The notes: generated from the sequence alone by a model not told the origin. A stretch of 54,027 bases of DNA from GCA-001735895 sp964651385 (GCA_964651385.1 CAZYYM010000010.1:1-54027), one strand, 5' to 3'; positions 26,346 to 34,144 are shown, counted from the stretch's first letter. Numbers and translations are program-made.

Positions 26346-26498
26346 ATGGACGAACCCACTATTAAATCAGTGCCTAAGTCCCCGGTTGTACAGGACGCAT
26401 TGAAAAAACCTGAGCAGTTGCCAAAGCGAAAGTCGGTTGTTGCCCAAAAAGAAAAAAACAGGAAGGATCCTAAACGTATCATCGATACTTACGCCTGA
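26346..26498 (+). CDS. Small basic protein of unknown function downstream of cheW
   Basis: A 50-residue frame begins with ATG 15 bases after cheW. It is rich in Lys, Pro and Gln (PKSPVVQDALKKPEQLPKR) and ends DPKRIIDTYA. No membrane segment or known motif is visible. The upstream GAGATAGCAACC gives a weak ribosome site. Its position suggests a role tied to the chemotaxis operon, where a small ORF often follows cheW, but I do not recognise the family. It converges with the flhB-like gene 20 bases on. Confidence 0.45.
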   Translation: MDEPTIKSVPKSPVVQDALKKPEQLPKRKSVVAQKEKNRKDPKRIIDTYA

Positions 26499-26518
26499 TT
26501 AATTTCAGGTAACTGTTA

Positions 26519-26818
26519 CTATTGAATATTATCCATAAAATCCTTGTGTTTACCCGACAGGCGGTAAGCAAAACTCAGTACTTCGGCTATGACGACATAC
26601 AGCGCGTCCGGAATGTGGTCACCGAGGTCGAGTTGAGACAGCAGCAGCGATAATTCCTCGTCCTCGTGTACCGGAACATTTTGCTGGCGGGCGATCTGTA
26701 AAATTTCTTCTGCGATTTCATGATGACCGCGTGCGGTGACAACCGGGGCCTGCTTCCCGTCGTATTCGAGCGCAATGGCGAATCGAGGCTGGGCATTGAC
26801 GGATTTCGAAGTCGGCAT
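26519..26818 (-). CDS. FlhB C-terminal domain homologue (FhlB/YlqH-like)
   Basis: This 99-residue protein matches only the cytoplasmic domain of FlhB after the cleavage site: RFAIALEYDGKQAPVVTARGHHEIAEEILQIA, then VPVHEDEELSLLLSQLDLGDHIPDALYVVIAEVLSFAYRL. There are no membrane segments and no NPTH motif; the frame starts where the cleaved FlhB fragment would. Bacillus ylqH is similar and also neighbours a FliK-like gene (ylqG). A role as a stand-in for the FlhB fragment during export switching is plausible. It lies two bases downstream of the fliK-like gene. Confidence 0.88.
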   Translation of the reverse strand: MPTSKSVNAQPRFAIALEYDGKQAPVVTARGHHEIAEEILQIARQQNVPVHEDEELSLLLSQLDLGDHIPDALYVVIAEVLSFAYRLSGKHKDFMDNIQ

Positions 26819-26820
26819 TT

Positions 26821-28338
26821 CTACACCCGGATATGGAGCAATGCATCAGGCATTGCAAGTTCGTCGCGCTCATCTGTTTCGGGTGGTTTACCCGGAAAAC
26901 TGTGAAATTGTCCAGGCTTGAAACCAGCACGGATAATCTGATCTTTAAATTCAGCCAGACTGGAATCTATTTTCTGCTGGGTTTCCGGTTTTCCGGACCA
27001 GAAACTGACCGATAAGGTGCTGTCATCGAGCAGTAAATGGGTGGAAATCAGTCCCAGTAAACCCAATTCAAAATTGAGGTGAATATCCCAACTTTGTTTA
27101 TCCGGTTCAGCCTCGCTTTTTCTCTGACGAATCTTCAACTGTATATTCTGAGCATTATTCTGGTCGCACAAGGGAATAGAAATATTCAACGCAATCGGCT
27201 GTTGCAGTTCCTGCTGAAAACGTAGGTTAGTTTGCTGCAACAGCTGTTGGCCAAGCGATTGCTCAACCAGTTTAGTGACTTCACGAGTCAGGTGCTGAAT
27301 CACTTCTTCCGGCATGGATATCTTTTTCGTCTGCTCAGTGTGAGCACCCGATACTGACTGTATTGAAACCGCCCATTGTTTTAATTGTTGCGCTACCGAA
27401 GTCTCTGATTTTGGAAATTGCTTTAATAATTGATAGAGGTTGTTTGTTGTCTCAGCTCGATCGGTTTTATTGTGGCTAGCGCCCAGGATGTGGCGTAACC
27501 ATTGTTGTATCGTGGATTTATCGATATTTGAAAGCTGAGGCAGTGATGCAGTCAGCGTTGCCAATTGAGTGAAAAAATTTATATTAAGCGATTCCGGGCT
27601 GTCGGACTGAGTTGATATCGATGCTGGTAATTGATTGGTGGCCGACCATGGTGTATGCGTTGTTCCGGGAACCAATGAATTTTTTTGCGCGATTATGTTC
27701 TGGCTTTTTCCGATGTCTGTGGTTGGCAATGTATTGGCAGCTACAATGTTTTGAATCACTCTCACTAATTGTGTTATTGCGCTTGTCTGCTGTGCTTTGG
27801 CCTGGTAGGGAAGCAATTGGTTAATTGTTGATTTTAGTACCTGCTGGTGGTTAGTGGGCCGAATTTCTATTTTTGCTCCATCAGCCGATTTTTCCAAAGA
27901 AATGAGCTGCCCTGTTTTTAGACCAAGTCGCGTTGGAATGGAAATTCGTTGACCTCCAAGCTGGATGGTAGTACTGGCAGTTTTTTGCTCGGTAAGCAGA
28001 GCTGTCGCTGGTTTCGAGTCCGATAAAACATGTGACAAGCTCCGGTTTGCAGCCGAATTCAGGATAATTGGCTTGGGCGGTAATTGCCTGATTTTAATCA
28101 CCGGAGTCTGTTGATCGCCTCCTGCCCGAATTTGCAGCCGGTCCCCGGCCTTTAAATCGAGGGTATTGGCGCTCAGAATTTGGCCGATCTGCGTATTCAG
28201 TAATGCCTGTCCCTTGCCGATCAAAGCGACTCTGGCTTCAATCGAACCGAGCTGACTCAATCGGTTAAACAGATCGGCTGGCAGCAGGGGTCTGTTACTG
28301 CTAAAAATAGGGGAATCCGAAAGTTTAGAAATGTCCAT
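26821..28338 (-). CDS. FliK-like hook-length control family protein
   Basis: The 505-residue product is Gln/Ser/Thr-rich over its first 350 residues. It carries a Flg_hook-type C-terminal domain (IALNISIPLCDQNNAQNIQLKIRQRK, then WDIHLNFELGLLGLISTHLLLDDSTLSVSFWS). It is a second FliK-type protein beside the canonical one at 8609. The family has been found paired with a short FlhB-C-like gene, as here. Whether it is secreted or acts in the cytosol cannot be seen. The start ATG 28338 gives MDISKLSDSPIFSS. Confidence 0.8.
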   Translation of the reverse strand: MDISKLSDSPIFSSNRPLLPADLFNRLSQLGSIEARVALIGKGQALLNTQIGQILSANTLDLKAGDRLQIRAGGDQQTPVIKIRQLPPKPIILNSAANRSLSHVLSDSKPATALLTEQKTASTTIQLGGQRISIPTRLGLKTGQLISLEKSADGAKIEIRPTNHQQVLKSTINQLLPYQAKAQQTSAITQLVRVIQNIVAANTLPTTDIGKSQNIIAQKNSLVPGTTHTPWSATNQLPASISTQSDSPESLNINFFTQLATLTASLPQLSNIDKSTIQQWLRHILGASHNKTDRAETTNNLYQLLKQFPKSETSVAQQLKQWAVSIQSVSGAHTEQTKKISMPEEVIQHLTREVTKLVEQSLGQQLLQQTNLRFQQELQQPIALNISIPLCDQNNAQNIQLKIRQRKSEAEPDKQSWDIHLNFELGLLGLISTHLLLDDSTLSVSFWSGKPETQQKIDSSLAEFKDQIIRAGFKPGQFHSFPGKPPETDERDELAMPDALLHIRV

Positions 28339-28483
28339 GGCAATATTTAACCACCCCGGGTAAATGTCTGCCGGTTTTCCAATTCAGTATAATGGAGAAA
28401 ACGACTTAAGGAATGTTCTTTAGCCATACAAGAGGCGGCGCCATCGATTGATTGGTGTTAAAAAATTGTCATATCAAATAAAA

Positions 28484-28510
28484 ATATCGGCCGAATACGA
28501 AATATCTGTA
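28484..28510 (-). promoter_or_regulatory. Possible sigma-28 promoter for the fliK-like/flhB-like pair
   Basis: On the minus strand TACAGATA (28510-28503) and GCCGATAT (28491-28484) are spaced by 11 bases. The -10 element is strong and the -35 element is weak (5 of 8). It lies about 145 bases before the fliK-like ATG, inside the 342-base divergent gap 28339-28680, which holds no gene that I can see. Confidence 0.4.
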
Positions 28511-28625
28511 GAAAAAAGCCGGATTTAAAACAATTCTTCTCTAAAAACCGACAAAAATATGCCAATTTTGGTATGACTGTACAAATATTTGGCATAACAT
28601 ATTGATTTATAATAATTTAAAATAT

Positions 28626-28641
28626 TGGCACGTATCTCGCA
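28626..28641 (+). promoter_or_regulatory. Sigma-54 promoter of the diguanylate cyclase gene
   Basis: TGGCACGTATCTCGCA has all invariant -24/-12 bases (TGGCACG ... GC) at the right spacing. Start is expected near 28653, about 28 bases before the ATG. This links the cyclase to the flagellar sigma-54 regulon. Confidence 0.8.
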
Positions 28642-28680
28642 TGTGTAGTAAGTGATCTAGTACATACAGGTATTATTAGA

Positions 28681-29598
28681 ATGGCTCAATCGACCATATT
28701 ATACGAAACTGCTAAAACCAAGGCTCATGTTATTGCGCTCGAACCGCGTATGTCTGCCAAAAATAAAGGTGACAAAAAGCATCTTGGTATTTTGCAGCTG
28801 TCGGATTTGTTGTCCAGAAGCCTCGAAATTGAGCAAATTATTGCTGTTTTCGCACAGGAAATTCAATCGAAGATTCCACACGTTGGCTACCGATATAAGG
28901 TGGGTGATATTGGTCTGGATATAATAAAAGGTGATGCTATCGGCCCATGCGCGAATTATCGACTGAAATTACAAAATTGCCAACTCGGCGAAATTTCTTT
29001 TTTCCGCGAACATATTTTTAGTAGCGAAGAACTATGCGCTCTCGAAGAATTGCTGTGTGTTCTGATTTATCCTGTAAAAAATGCGCTGATGTATCAGGTG
29101 GCACTAAAATCGGCCTATCGTGATCCGCTCACCGGTTTGAACAATCGTGCAGCGATGGAAAAATTATTACCGCGCGAAATAGAACTGGCCAATCGTCACG
29201 CCCAATCGATGGCGTTGATGGTAATGGATCTAGATGGTTTCAAGCAAATCAATGATCGCAACGGCCATGACGTAGGAGACCGGGTTTTGCGTGACGTCGG
29301 GGAAATATTGCAATCCGCGGTTCGGAATACCGATTTGCTCTATCGTTATGGTGGTGATGAATTTGTTGGTGGGTTGGCGCAAACGGATATTAATGGTGCG
29401 CTTGAAGTCAGTGAACGTATACGACGCGGTGTCGAATCACTATCGAGTTATGGCCAAGCTGTTTTAGACAATATAGAAATGAGCATTGGTATTACCATGG
29501 TAAGGCCCGACGACAATTTTACTAACGCTTTCAAGCGCGCTGATAATGCGTTGTATAAGGCCAAACAGGGCGGGAAAAATAGAATTATCATTATCTAG
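28681..29598 (+). CDS. Diguanylate cyclase (GGDEF) with GAF-like N terminus
   Basis: This 305-residue cytosolic protein probably makes c-di-GMP. The GGDEF domain starts at YRDPLTGLNNRAAME (about 142). The active-site motif RYGGDEF is intact (GGDEF at 224-228). The inhibitory-site motif RNTD lies at 215-218, five residues before it, so product inhibition is expected. The N-terminal 130 residues have no membrane segment and look like a degenerate GAF-type sensor. No EAL domain is present. It is a single gene under a sigma-54 promoter between two motility clusters. Confidence 0.92.
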   Translation: MAQSTILYETAKTKAHVIALEPRMSAKNKGDKKHLGILQLSDLLSRSLEIEQIIAVFAQEIQSKIPHVGYRYKVGDIGLDIIKGDAIGPCANYRLKLQNCQLGEISFFREHIFSSEELCALEELLCVLIYPVKNALMYQVALKSAYRDPLTGLNNRAAMEKLLPREIELANRHAQSMALMVMDLDGFKQINDRNGHDVGDRVLRDVGEILQSAVRNTDLLYRYGGDEFVGGLAQTDINGALEVSERIRRGVESLSSYGQAVLDNIEMSIGITMVRPDDNFTNAFKRADNALYKAKQGGKNRIIII

Positions 29599-29674
29599 AT
29601 ATTTAGTAAAAATATCGCTTTATAAGATGGCAAACATTCAGATCGGTGCTATATATACTGACAAGCAAGAACAG

Positions 29675-29697
29675 CAGACGTGATATTGGAACGTCTG
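29675..29697. repeat. Inverted repeat upstream of the second cheY
   Basis: CAGACGT (29675-29681) and ACGTCTG (29691-29697) form a perfect 7-base inverted repeat with a 9-base centre, about 60 bases before the cheY ATG. It could be an operator for a dimeric regulator or a weak stem. A second A/T-only repeat (GATATTT/AAATATC, 29598-29616) overlaps the cyclase stop region. No clear promoter is visible in this 160-base gap. Confidence 0.35.
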
Positions 29698-29758
29698 ATA
29701 GGGATTGATAATTTGTGAAGAATATGATCTGTATTTTAACATTCAGTTGGAGTAGAAA

Positions 29759-30121
29759 ATGGCCTCGATACTGGCAGTAGACGATTCATCATCGATGAGA
29801 CAAATGGTTTCATTTACCTTAAAAAGTGATGGATATGATGTCACGGAAGCAGAAGATGGGGTCATCGCTCTCGATACTGCAAAAGGCAAAAATTTCGACC
29901 TGGTTTTAACCGATGTCAATATGCCGAATATGGATGGCATTACTTTAATCTCGGAGTTACGGAAGTTACCGGGATATAAAGGTACACCGCTACTCATGCT
30001 GACTACCGAATCTGCCTCCGATAAAAAACAGGCTGGCAAAACCGCCGGCGCCACCGGCTGGATTGTAAAACCTTTTAACCCGGAGCAATTGCTGGCTGTG
30101 ATAAAACGGGCACTGGGCTAA
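29759..30121 (+). CDS. cheY: CheY-like response regulator (second system)
   Basis: This is a 120-residue single receiver domain. The acidic pair is D8/D9, the phospho-acceptor is D52 (VLTDVNMPNMDGITL), the switch residue lies in MLTTESASDKK, and the lysine is in VKPFNP. The sequence is of the type found with CheD-containing (F7-like) chemotaxis clusters and differs clearly from the FliM-binding CheY at 20910. It may act as an alternative output or phosphate sink for the second CheA. It starts the second cluster. ATG follows TTGGAGTA. Confidence 0.93.
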   Translation: MASILAVDDSSSMRQMVSFTLKSDGYDVTEAEDGVIALDTAKGKNFDLVLTDVNMPNMDGITLISELRKLPGYKGTPLLMLTTESASDKKQAGKTAGATGWIVKPFNPEQLLAVIKRALG

Positions 30122-30160
30122 ACCATTACTGTTGTATGCCTATTTTCGGTTTTCCGGAGT

Positions 30161-30928
30161 ATGAAACAACGCATCATAGCCGTGCTAAACCAAAAAGGTG
30201 GGGTCGGGAAAACGACTACTTCCTACAATCTGGCTTACGCTTATGCGAGTTTGGGTAAGCGGGTTCTTGCGATCGATCTTGATCCTCAATCACACCTGGC
30301 TGTTAGCTTAGGTCTTAAACAAACTGACTTATCCGGTATTGACGATATTTTTCTCGACGGTGCGAATGCCGGCGAATACATACTCAATCAACGTGACAAC
30401 CTGGACATATTGCCCGCTGGTTTTCGACTGAGTGAAGTGGAACGATTGTCGGCAAAGGGAAGGCAGCAGGCGATAGTTATTCGTGATGCCATTCAAACTA
30501 TTAAGCAGGGATACGACTTTATTATCCTGGATTGTCCTCCCACATCGGGTTTATTAAATTTCAATGCTTTATATGCGAGTGATGAAATTATTATTCCTGT
30601 ATCGAGTGATTATCTGGCACTGCATGGATTGTCGCAATTAATGAAAACACTTAATAGAGCCCGGAGTTTTATGGAAAAGCCGATGACAATCTGGATTGCT
30701 TTGACACGCTTCGCTACCCGCCGCCGGCTATCGAGGGAAGTGCTATCGAAATTAATGCAATATTTTCCGCAACAGGTTTTGGCAACACCGATAAGAGAAT
30801 GCGTGCCGGTTGCAGAAAGTCCCAGTTTTGGCCTGTCGGTCATTGAATACAATGCACAATGCAATGGTGCTAAAGACTATCTGTCTCTGGCCGATGATAT
30901 TATGAAACGTAGAACTTTTAAGGCTTGA
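30161..30928 (+). CDS. ParA-family ATPase of the second chemotaxis cluster
   Basis: This 255-residue ATPase has the deviant Walker A NQKGGVGKTTTSYNLAYAYA (from residue 10) and the motifs AIDLDPQSHLAVSLGL and FIILDCPPTSG. It is a complete ParA/Soj-type protein with no ParB nearby. The MCP gene begins 3 bases after its stop. In Rhodobacter a ParA homologue (PpfA) in a che operon partitions receptor clusters; a comparable role is inferred from position. It is distinct from the ParC-like ATPase at 24245. Confidence 0.9.
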   Translation: MKQRIIAVLNQKGGVGKTTTSYNLAYAYASLGKRVLAIDLDPQSHLAVSLGLKQTDLSGIDDIFLDGANAGEYILNQRDNLDILPAGFRLSEVERLSAKGRQQAIVIRDAIQTIKQGYDFIILDCPPTSGLLNFNALYASDEIIIPVSSDYLALHGLSQLMKTLNRARSFMEKPMTIWIALTRFATRRRLSREVLSKLMQYFPQQVLATPIRECVPVAESPSFGLSVIEYNAQCNGAKDYLSLADDIMKRRTFKA

Positions 30929-30931
30929 CAC

Positions 30932-32149
30932 ATGATCCACAATATTGGGATCTTCATAAAGCAGTACCCACTTTCTTTATCCGGAATATGCATTGCAGTG
31001 CCGGCGAGTTTTCTACAGTTCTATTTAGCCGATCCCTGGCTGATCCTGGCAACATTGGTCGGTTTAGTTGTGATCATAGTCGGATTGATTCGCCATCAAA
31101 TTATGATCCAGCAAGAGCATGGCAAAAGACCGTCGGCACCTGCATCAACGCTGGAACTGGTATCGATATTGAGCGACTTGTCGAGTCTGGTTAAGAACCC
31201 CTCCTCTGAAATTCTGGAATCACTGGGACAAATTAAAACCGTGGTTCAGGATGCAACAGCAAATCTTGGTGCAAGTTTTAATGGTTTGAATGAGCAAAGC
31301 CAGAATCAATCGAAAATGGTAAAATTCCTGGTGGATGAACGTAGCATTGCAGATGAAAGTCAGGATTTCAATATGCGCCAATTTTTGGATGAAACTGATC
31401 GACTGTTAAAAATGTTCATCACGCAACTGCTTGCTACCAGTCAAAATAGTATGCGTATGGTTTATACCATCGACGATATCGCGGGCCATATGGAAAGTGC
31501 TTTTAAGTTACTGGATGATGTGCGTAGTATTGCTGATCAGACTAATTTACTTGCTCTGAATGCCGCCATTGAAGCCGCACGGGCAGGTGAAGCGGGACGT
31601 GGCTTTGCCGTAGTGGCTGACGAAGTACGCGCTCTCTCGCAGAACTCGAATCGGTTTAGTGAAGAAATCAGGGTCGTGGTTCAGAAGGCTAAAGCGGATA
31701 TAGTAGAGGCTCGGCATGTTGTTAATGAAATGGCATCGAAAGATATGACCGATACTTTGACGTCAAAAACGCGGATAGAAGGTATGCTCCAGGGTATCGA
31801 AAAATATGACCTTACGGTCGCCGAAGAGTTAAAGAGAATATCAGAAGTGACGGAAGAAATATCGGCATCTGTCCATCTCGCAGTGCGGTCACTGCAATTT
31901 GAAGATGTGGTCACCCAGGTTGCCGATTATTCCGAGGGCAATGGCAACCGTTTGCAGTCACTATTTGCATTAATCGACGAACAGTCACACAATTTGAGTA
32001 GCCAGTTTGAGGCAGAAGGTGATATTGCCGATTCGGAGATACTTGAATTTAAACAAAAGCTCGGAAATCTAAAACTCGAGTGGCAGCAGGAAATACACAA
32101 AGCGGTAGAGCAAAACACGATGGACCAGGGCGATATAGAGATGTTTTAG
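30932..32149 (+). CDS. Short MCP with a CheZ-like DxxxQ helix and acidic-aromatic C-terminal tail
   Basis: This 405-residue receptor has two close membrane segments (about residues 15-31 and 35-53) and almost no periplasmic part, so it should sense from the cytosol or membrane. The signalling tip IADQTNLLALNAAIEAARAGEAG is intact. After the signalling domain comes LQFEDVVTQVADY (D325, Q329), a DxxxQ helix like that of CheZ. About 76 residues later the protein ends QGDIEMF. It lies directly behind a ParA gene and may form or attach to an array placed by it. The start ATG is at 30932. Confidence 0.88.
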   Translation: MIHNIGIFIKQYPLSLSGICIAVPASFLQFYLADPWLILATLVGLVVIIVGLIRHQIMIQQEHGKRPSAPASTLELVSILSDLSSLVKNPSSEILESLGQIKTVVQDATANLGASFNGLNEQSQNQSKMVKFLVDERSIADESQDFNMRQFLDETDRLLKMFITQLLATSQNSMRMVYTIDDIAGHMESAFKLLDDVRSIADQTNLLALNAAIEAARAGEAGRGFAVVADEVRALSQNSNRFSEEIRVVVQKAKADIVEARHVVNEMASKDMTDTLTSKTRIEGMLQGIEKYDLTVAEELKRISEVTEEISASVHLAVRSLQFEDVVTQVADYSEGNGNRLQSLFALIDEQSHNLSSQFEAEGDIADSEILEFKQKLGNLKLEWQQEIHKAVEQNTMDQGDIEMF

Positions 32150-32280
32150 ATAGTTAAAGCCGGTGTTATTATCGCCTGTCATTAAATTGTGAATATAATG
32201 GCATGGCGGAGGGATAATTAAAGATATCGCAACCCGCGGTATACTCAGCAGCAATATAGTTAAGGTAGAGGTAATAGAAG

Positions 32281-32583
32281 ATGGGAATAAATACAACGGT
32301 TTCAGAGAGTGGTGAGAAGGTTACCATTGCGGTAACGGGCAAATTTGATTTTCAGCTATACGATGCGTTCCGTTCAGCCTATGCGAGCACCTCCGGGAAA
32401 GGTATTCAGTACGAAATCAATTTATCAGGTACCGAATATCTGGATAGTTCTGCCCTGGGAATGCTGTTATTGTTACGAGAACACGCTGGTGGCGAATCAT
32501 CAAGTATCGACATTACCCAGGTTTCTGTTGATGTTAAAAAAGTTTTGGATGTCGCAAATTTCGGCAAACTGTTTAATATCTGA
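32281..32583 (+). CDS. STAS-domain protein (anti-sigma factor antagonist-like)
   Basis: This 100-residue protein is a single STAS domain: EKVTIAVTGKFDFQLYDAFRSAY, YEINLSGTEYLDSSALGMLLLLREHAG. The phospho-serine position of SpoIIAA-type proteins is kept (LDSSALGML). No RsbW/SpoIIAB-type kinase or PP2C phosphatase is encoded in the window. In P. aeruginosa a STAS protein (HsbA) binds FlgM, which offers one possible role. ATG follows GGTAATAGAAG, a weak site. Confidence 0.92.
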   Translation: MGINTTVSESGEKVTIAVTGKFDFQLYDAFRSAYASTSGKGIQYEINLSGTEYLDSSALGMLLLLREHAGGESSSIDITQVSVDVKKVLDVANFGKLFNI

Positions 32584-32621
32584 TGGGCGTATAAGATTAT
32601 GAGTGTTTGCGCAGAAAATAT

Positions 32622-32912
32622 ATGAGTGATTATGCTGAAAAGAGGGATTTCCTGCGCATGGCTATCGACTGTGATTTCAGTTTCAGAAATCGTGGCGATA
32701 AACAACGCTTTGGCGGTCAGGTCATTAATTTAAGCAGTAAGGGAATTTTGTTTTCATCCAGTCAGAATTTTGAGATAGGTTCAACACTGGATATCATTTT
32801 GACGCCGAGCAATTCATTGACTCCACCTATGGAAGCATCGGTTATCGTCACACGGGTAGTTGAAAACCAGCCTGTTTATGAACTTGCCTGCGAAATTCAG
32901 GAAATCAAATAA
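32622..32912 (+). CDS. PilZ-domain c-di-GMP receptor
   Basis: The product is a 96-residue single PilZ domain. The binding motifs are intact: RDFLR (RxxxR, residues 8-12) and NLSSKG (NxSxxG, 36-41). It should bind c-di-GMP, which the nearby GGDEF protein could supply. I chose ATG 32622; a TTG at 32607 would add 5 residues. It ends the first half of the second cluster and converges with ispG, leaving only 5 bases between the two stops. Confidence 0.9.
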   Translation: MSDYAEKRDFLRMAIDCDFSFRNRGDKQRFGGQVINLSSKGILFSSSQNFEIGSTLDIILTPSNSLTPPMEASVIVTRVVENQPVYELACEIQEIK

Positions 32913-32917
32913 TCCAG

Positions 32918-34144
32918 CTAATGCAGTGAATTCGTGTAATGGTTTGCAACGTACTTTTTGACTAACGCCATAAACTCGTCGGCAATATGCTCGCCTTTTA
33001 GTGTGACGGTTTTTATGCCGTCTTCATATACCGGCGCTACAGGCCGTTCTCCGGTACCGGGTAGACTGATACCGATATTAGCCTGCTTACTTTCACCCGG
33101 TCCGTTAACAACGCACCCCATTACCGCGACGTTCATTGATTCAACCCCCGGATACTGATTTTGCCATGCTGGCATTAATTTATCGAGCTGTTGCTGAATT
33201 TTTTTGGCCAGTACCTGGAAGTATTCACTGGTAGTGCGACCGCAGCCGGGGCAGGCAATTACGGTAGGTGTAAAGGCACGTAAATCCAGCGCCTGAAGTA
33301 TTTGTTGTGCTACCTTAACTTCTCGGGTTCGTGAAGCGCCCGGCTCGGGTGTCAGTGATATCCTGATCGTATCACCGATCCCCTGATTCAATAGAATAGA
33401 CAGGGCCGAGGTCGACGCAATGATGCCTTTATCACCCATACCTGCCTCGGTCAGACCGAGATGCAAAGCGTATCTCGATTGATGTGCAAGTGATTGATAT
33501 ACCTTAATTAAATCGCCTACTCGGCTCATTTTGCAACTAATTATTATTTGATCTCGATGCAGGCCGATTTCTTCGGCAAATTTAGCGCTCGACAGTGCCG
33601 ACTCTATCACTGCCTGGCGATTGATTTCGGCCAGAGATGCCGGATCCGCAAGATTGGCATTGCGAGTTAATAAGTCAGCTAACAGTTGCTGATCCAGGCT
33701 ACCCCAATTGACACCGATCCGAACCGGTTTGTTAAATTTACAGGCGGTTTCGATCATTTCACTAAACTGACTGTCACGCTTTTTACCCCGACCGACGTTG
33801 CCGGGATTAATGCGATACTTGGCAAGTGTCTCGGCACAGGCAGGGTGTTGTTTAAGGAGTTTGTGCCCGTTGAAATGAAAGTCACCAATGATGGGAACGT
33901 CGTATTCAGTTGCCGCGAGGGATTCAGCAATATAAGGAATTGCTTTCGCAGACTCGTCGTTATTAACCGTGACGCGCACCAATTCAGATCCAGCATCGGA
34001 TAGTTGTTTAATTTGTTCTACGGTTGCACTTACATCCGCAGTATCCGTATTGGTCATTGACTGTACTACGACCGGAGTAGCGTTTCCAATCGTGACAGCC
34101 CCGACTTTGACGGCGTTGGTGATATGTCGACCTTGTTCTAACAT
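32918..34144 (-). CDS. ispG: 4-hydroxy-3-methylbut-2-enyl diphosphate synthase (flavodoxin), IspG/GcpE
   Basis: IspG (408 residues) catalyses the penultimate step of the MEP isoprenoid pathway. The N-terminal TIM-barrel pattern is clear (VGAVTIGNATPVVVQSMTNTDT). The iron-sulfur cysteines are in IACPGCGRT and MGCVVNGPGE. It is an essential housekeeping gene and lies on the strand opposite to the chemotaxis genes, splitting the second cluster into two parts. Its promoter region is shared with the divergent cheA (34145-34349). Confidence 0.97.
   Translation of the reverse strand: MLEQGRHITNAVKVGAVTIGNATPVVVQSMTNTDTADVSATVEQIKQLSDAGSELVRVTVNNDESAKAIPYIAESLAATEYDVPIIGDFHFNGHKLLKQHPACAETLAKYRINPGNVGRGKKRDSQFSEMIETACKFNKPVRIGVNWGSLDQQLLADLLTRNANLADPASLAEINRQAVIESALSSAKFAEEIGLHRDQIIISCKMSRVGDLIKVYQSLAHQSRYALHLGLTEAGMGDKGIIASTSALSILLNQGIGDTIRISLTPEPGASRTREVKVAQQILQALDLRAFTPTVIACPGCGRTTSEYFQVLAKKIQQQLDKLMPAWQNQYPGVESMNVAVMGCVVNGPGESKQANIGISLPGTGERPVAPVYEDGIKTVTLKGEHIADEFMALVKKYVANHYTNSLH

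Noticed and set aside
28590..28605. TGGCATAACATATTGA resembles a sigma-54 promoter upstream of the diguanylate cyclase gene
   Set aside because: The invariant GC of the -12 element is missing at the correct spacing (TG instead). The site at 28626-28641 matches far better.
32154..32255. TAAAG-containing stretches before the first STAS gene looked like sigma-28 sites
   Set aside because: Their -10 parts (GCCTGTCA and GGTATACT at the right spacing) match the consensus poorly, so no promoter is called there.
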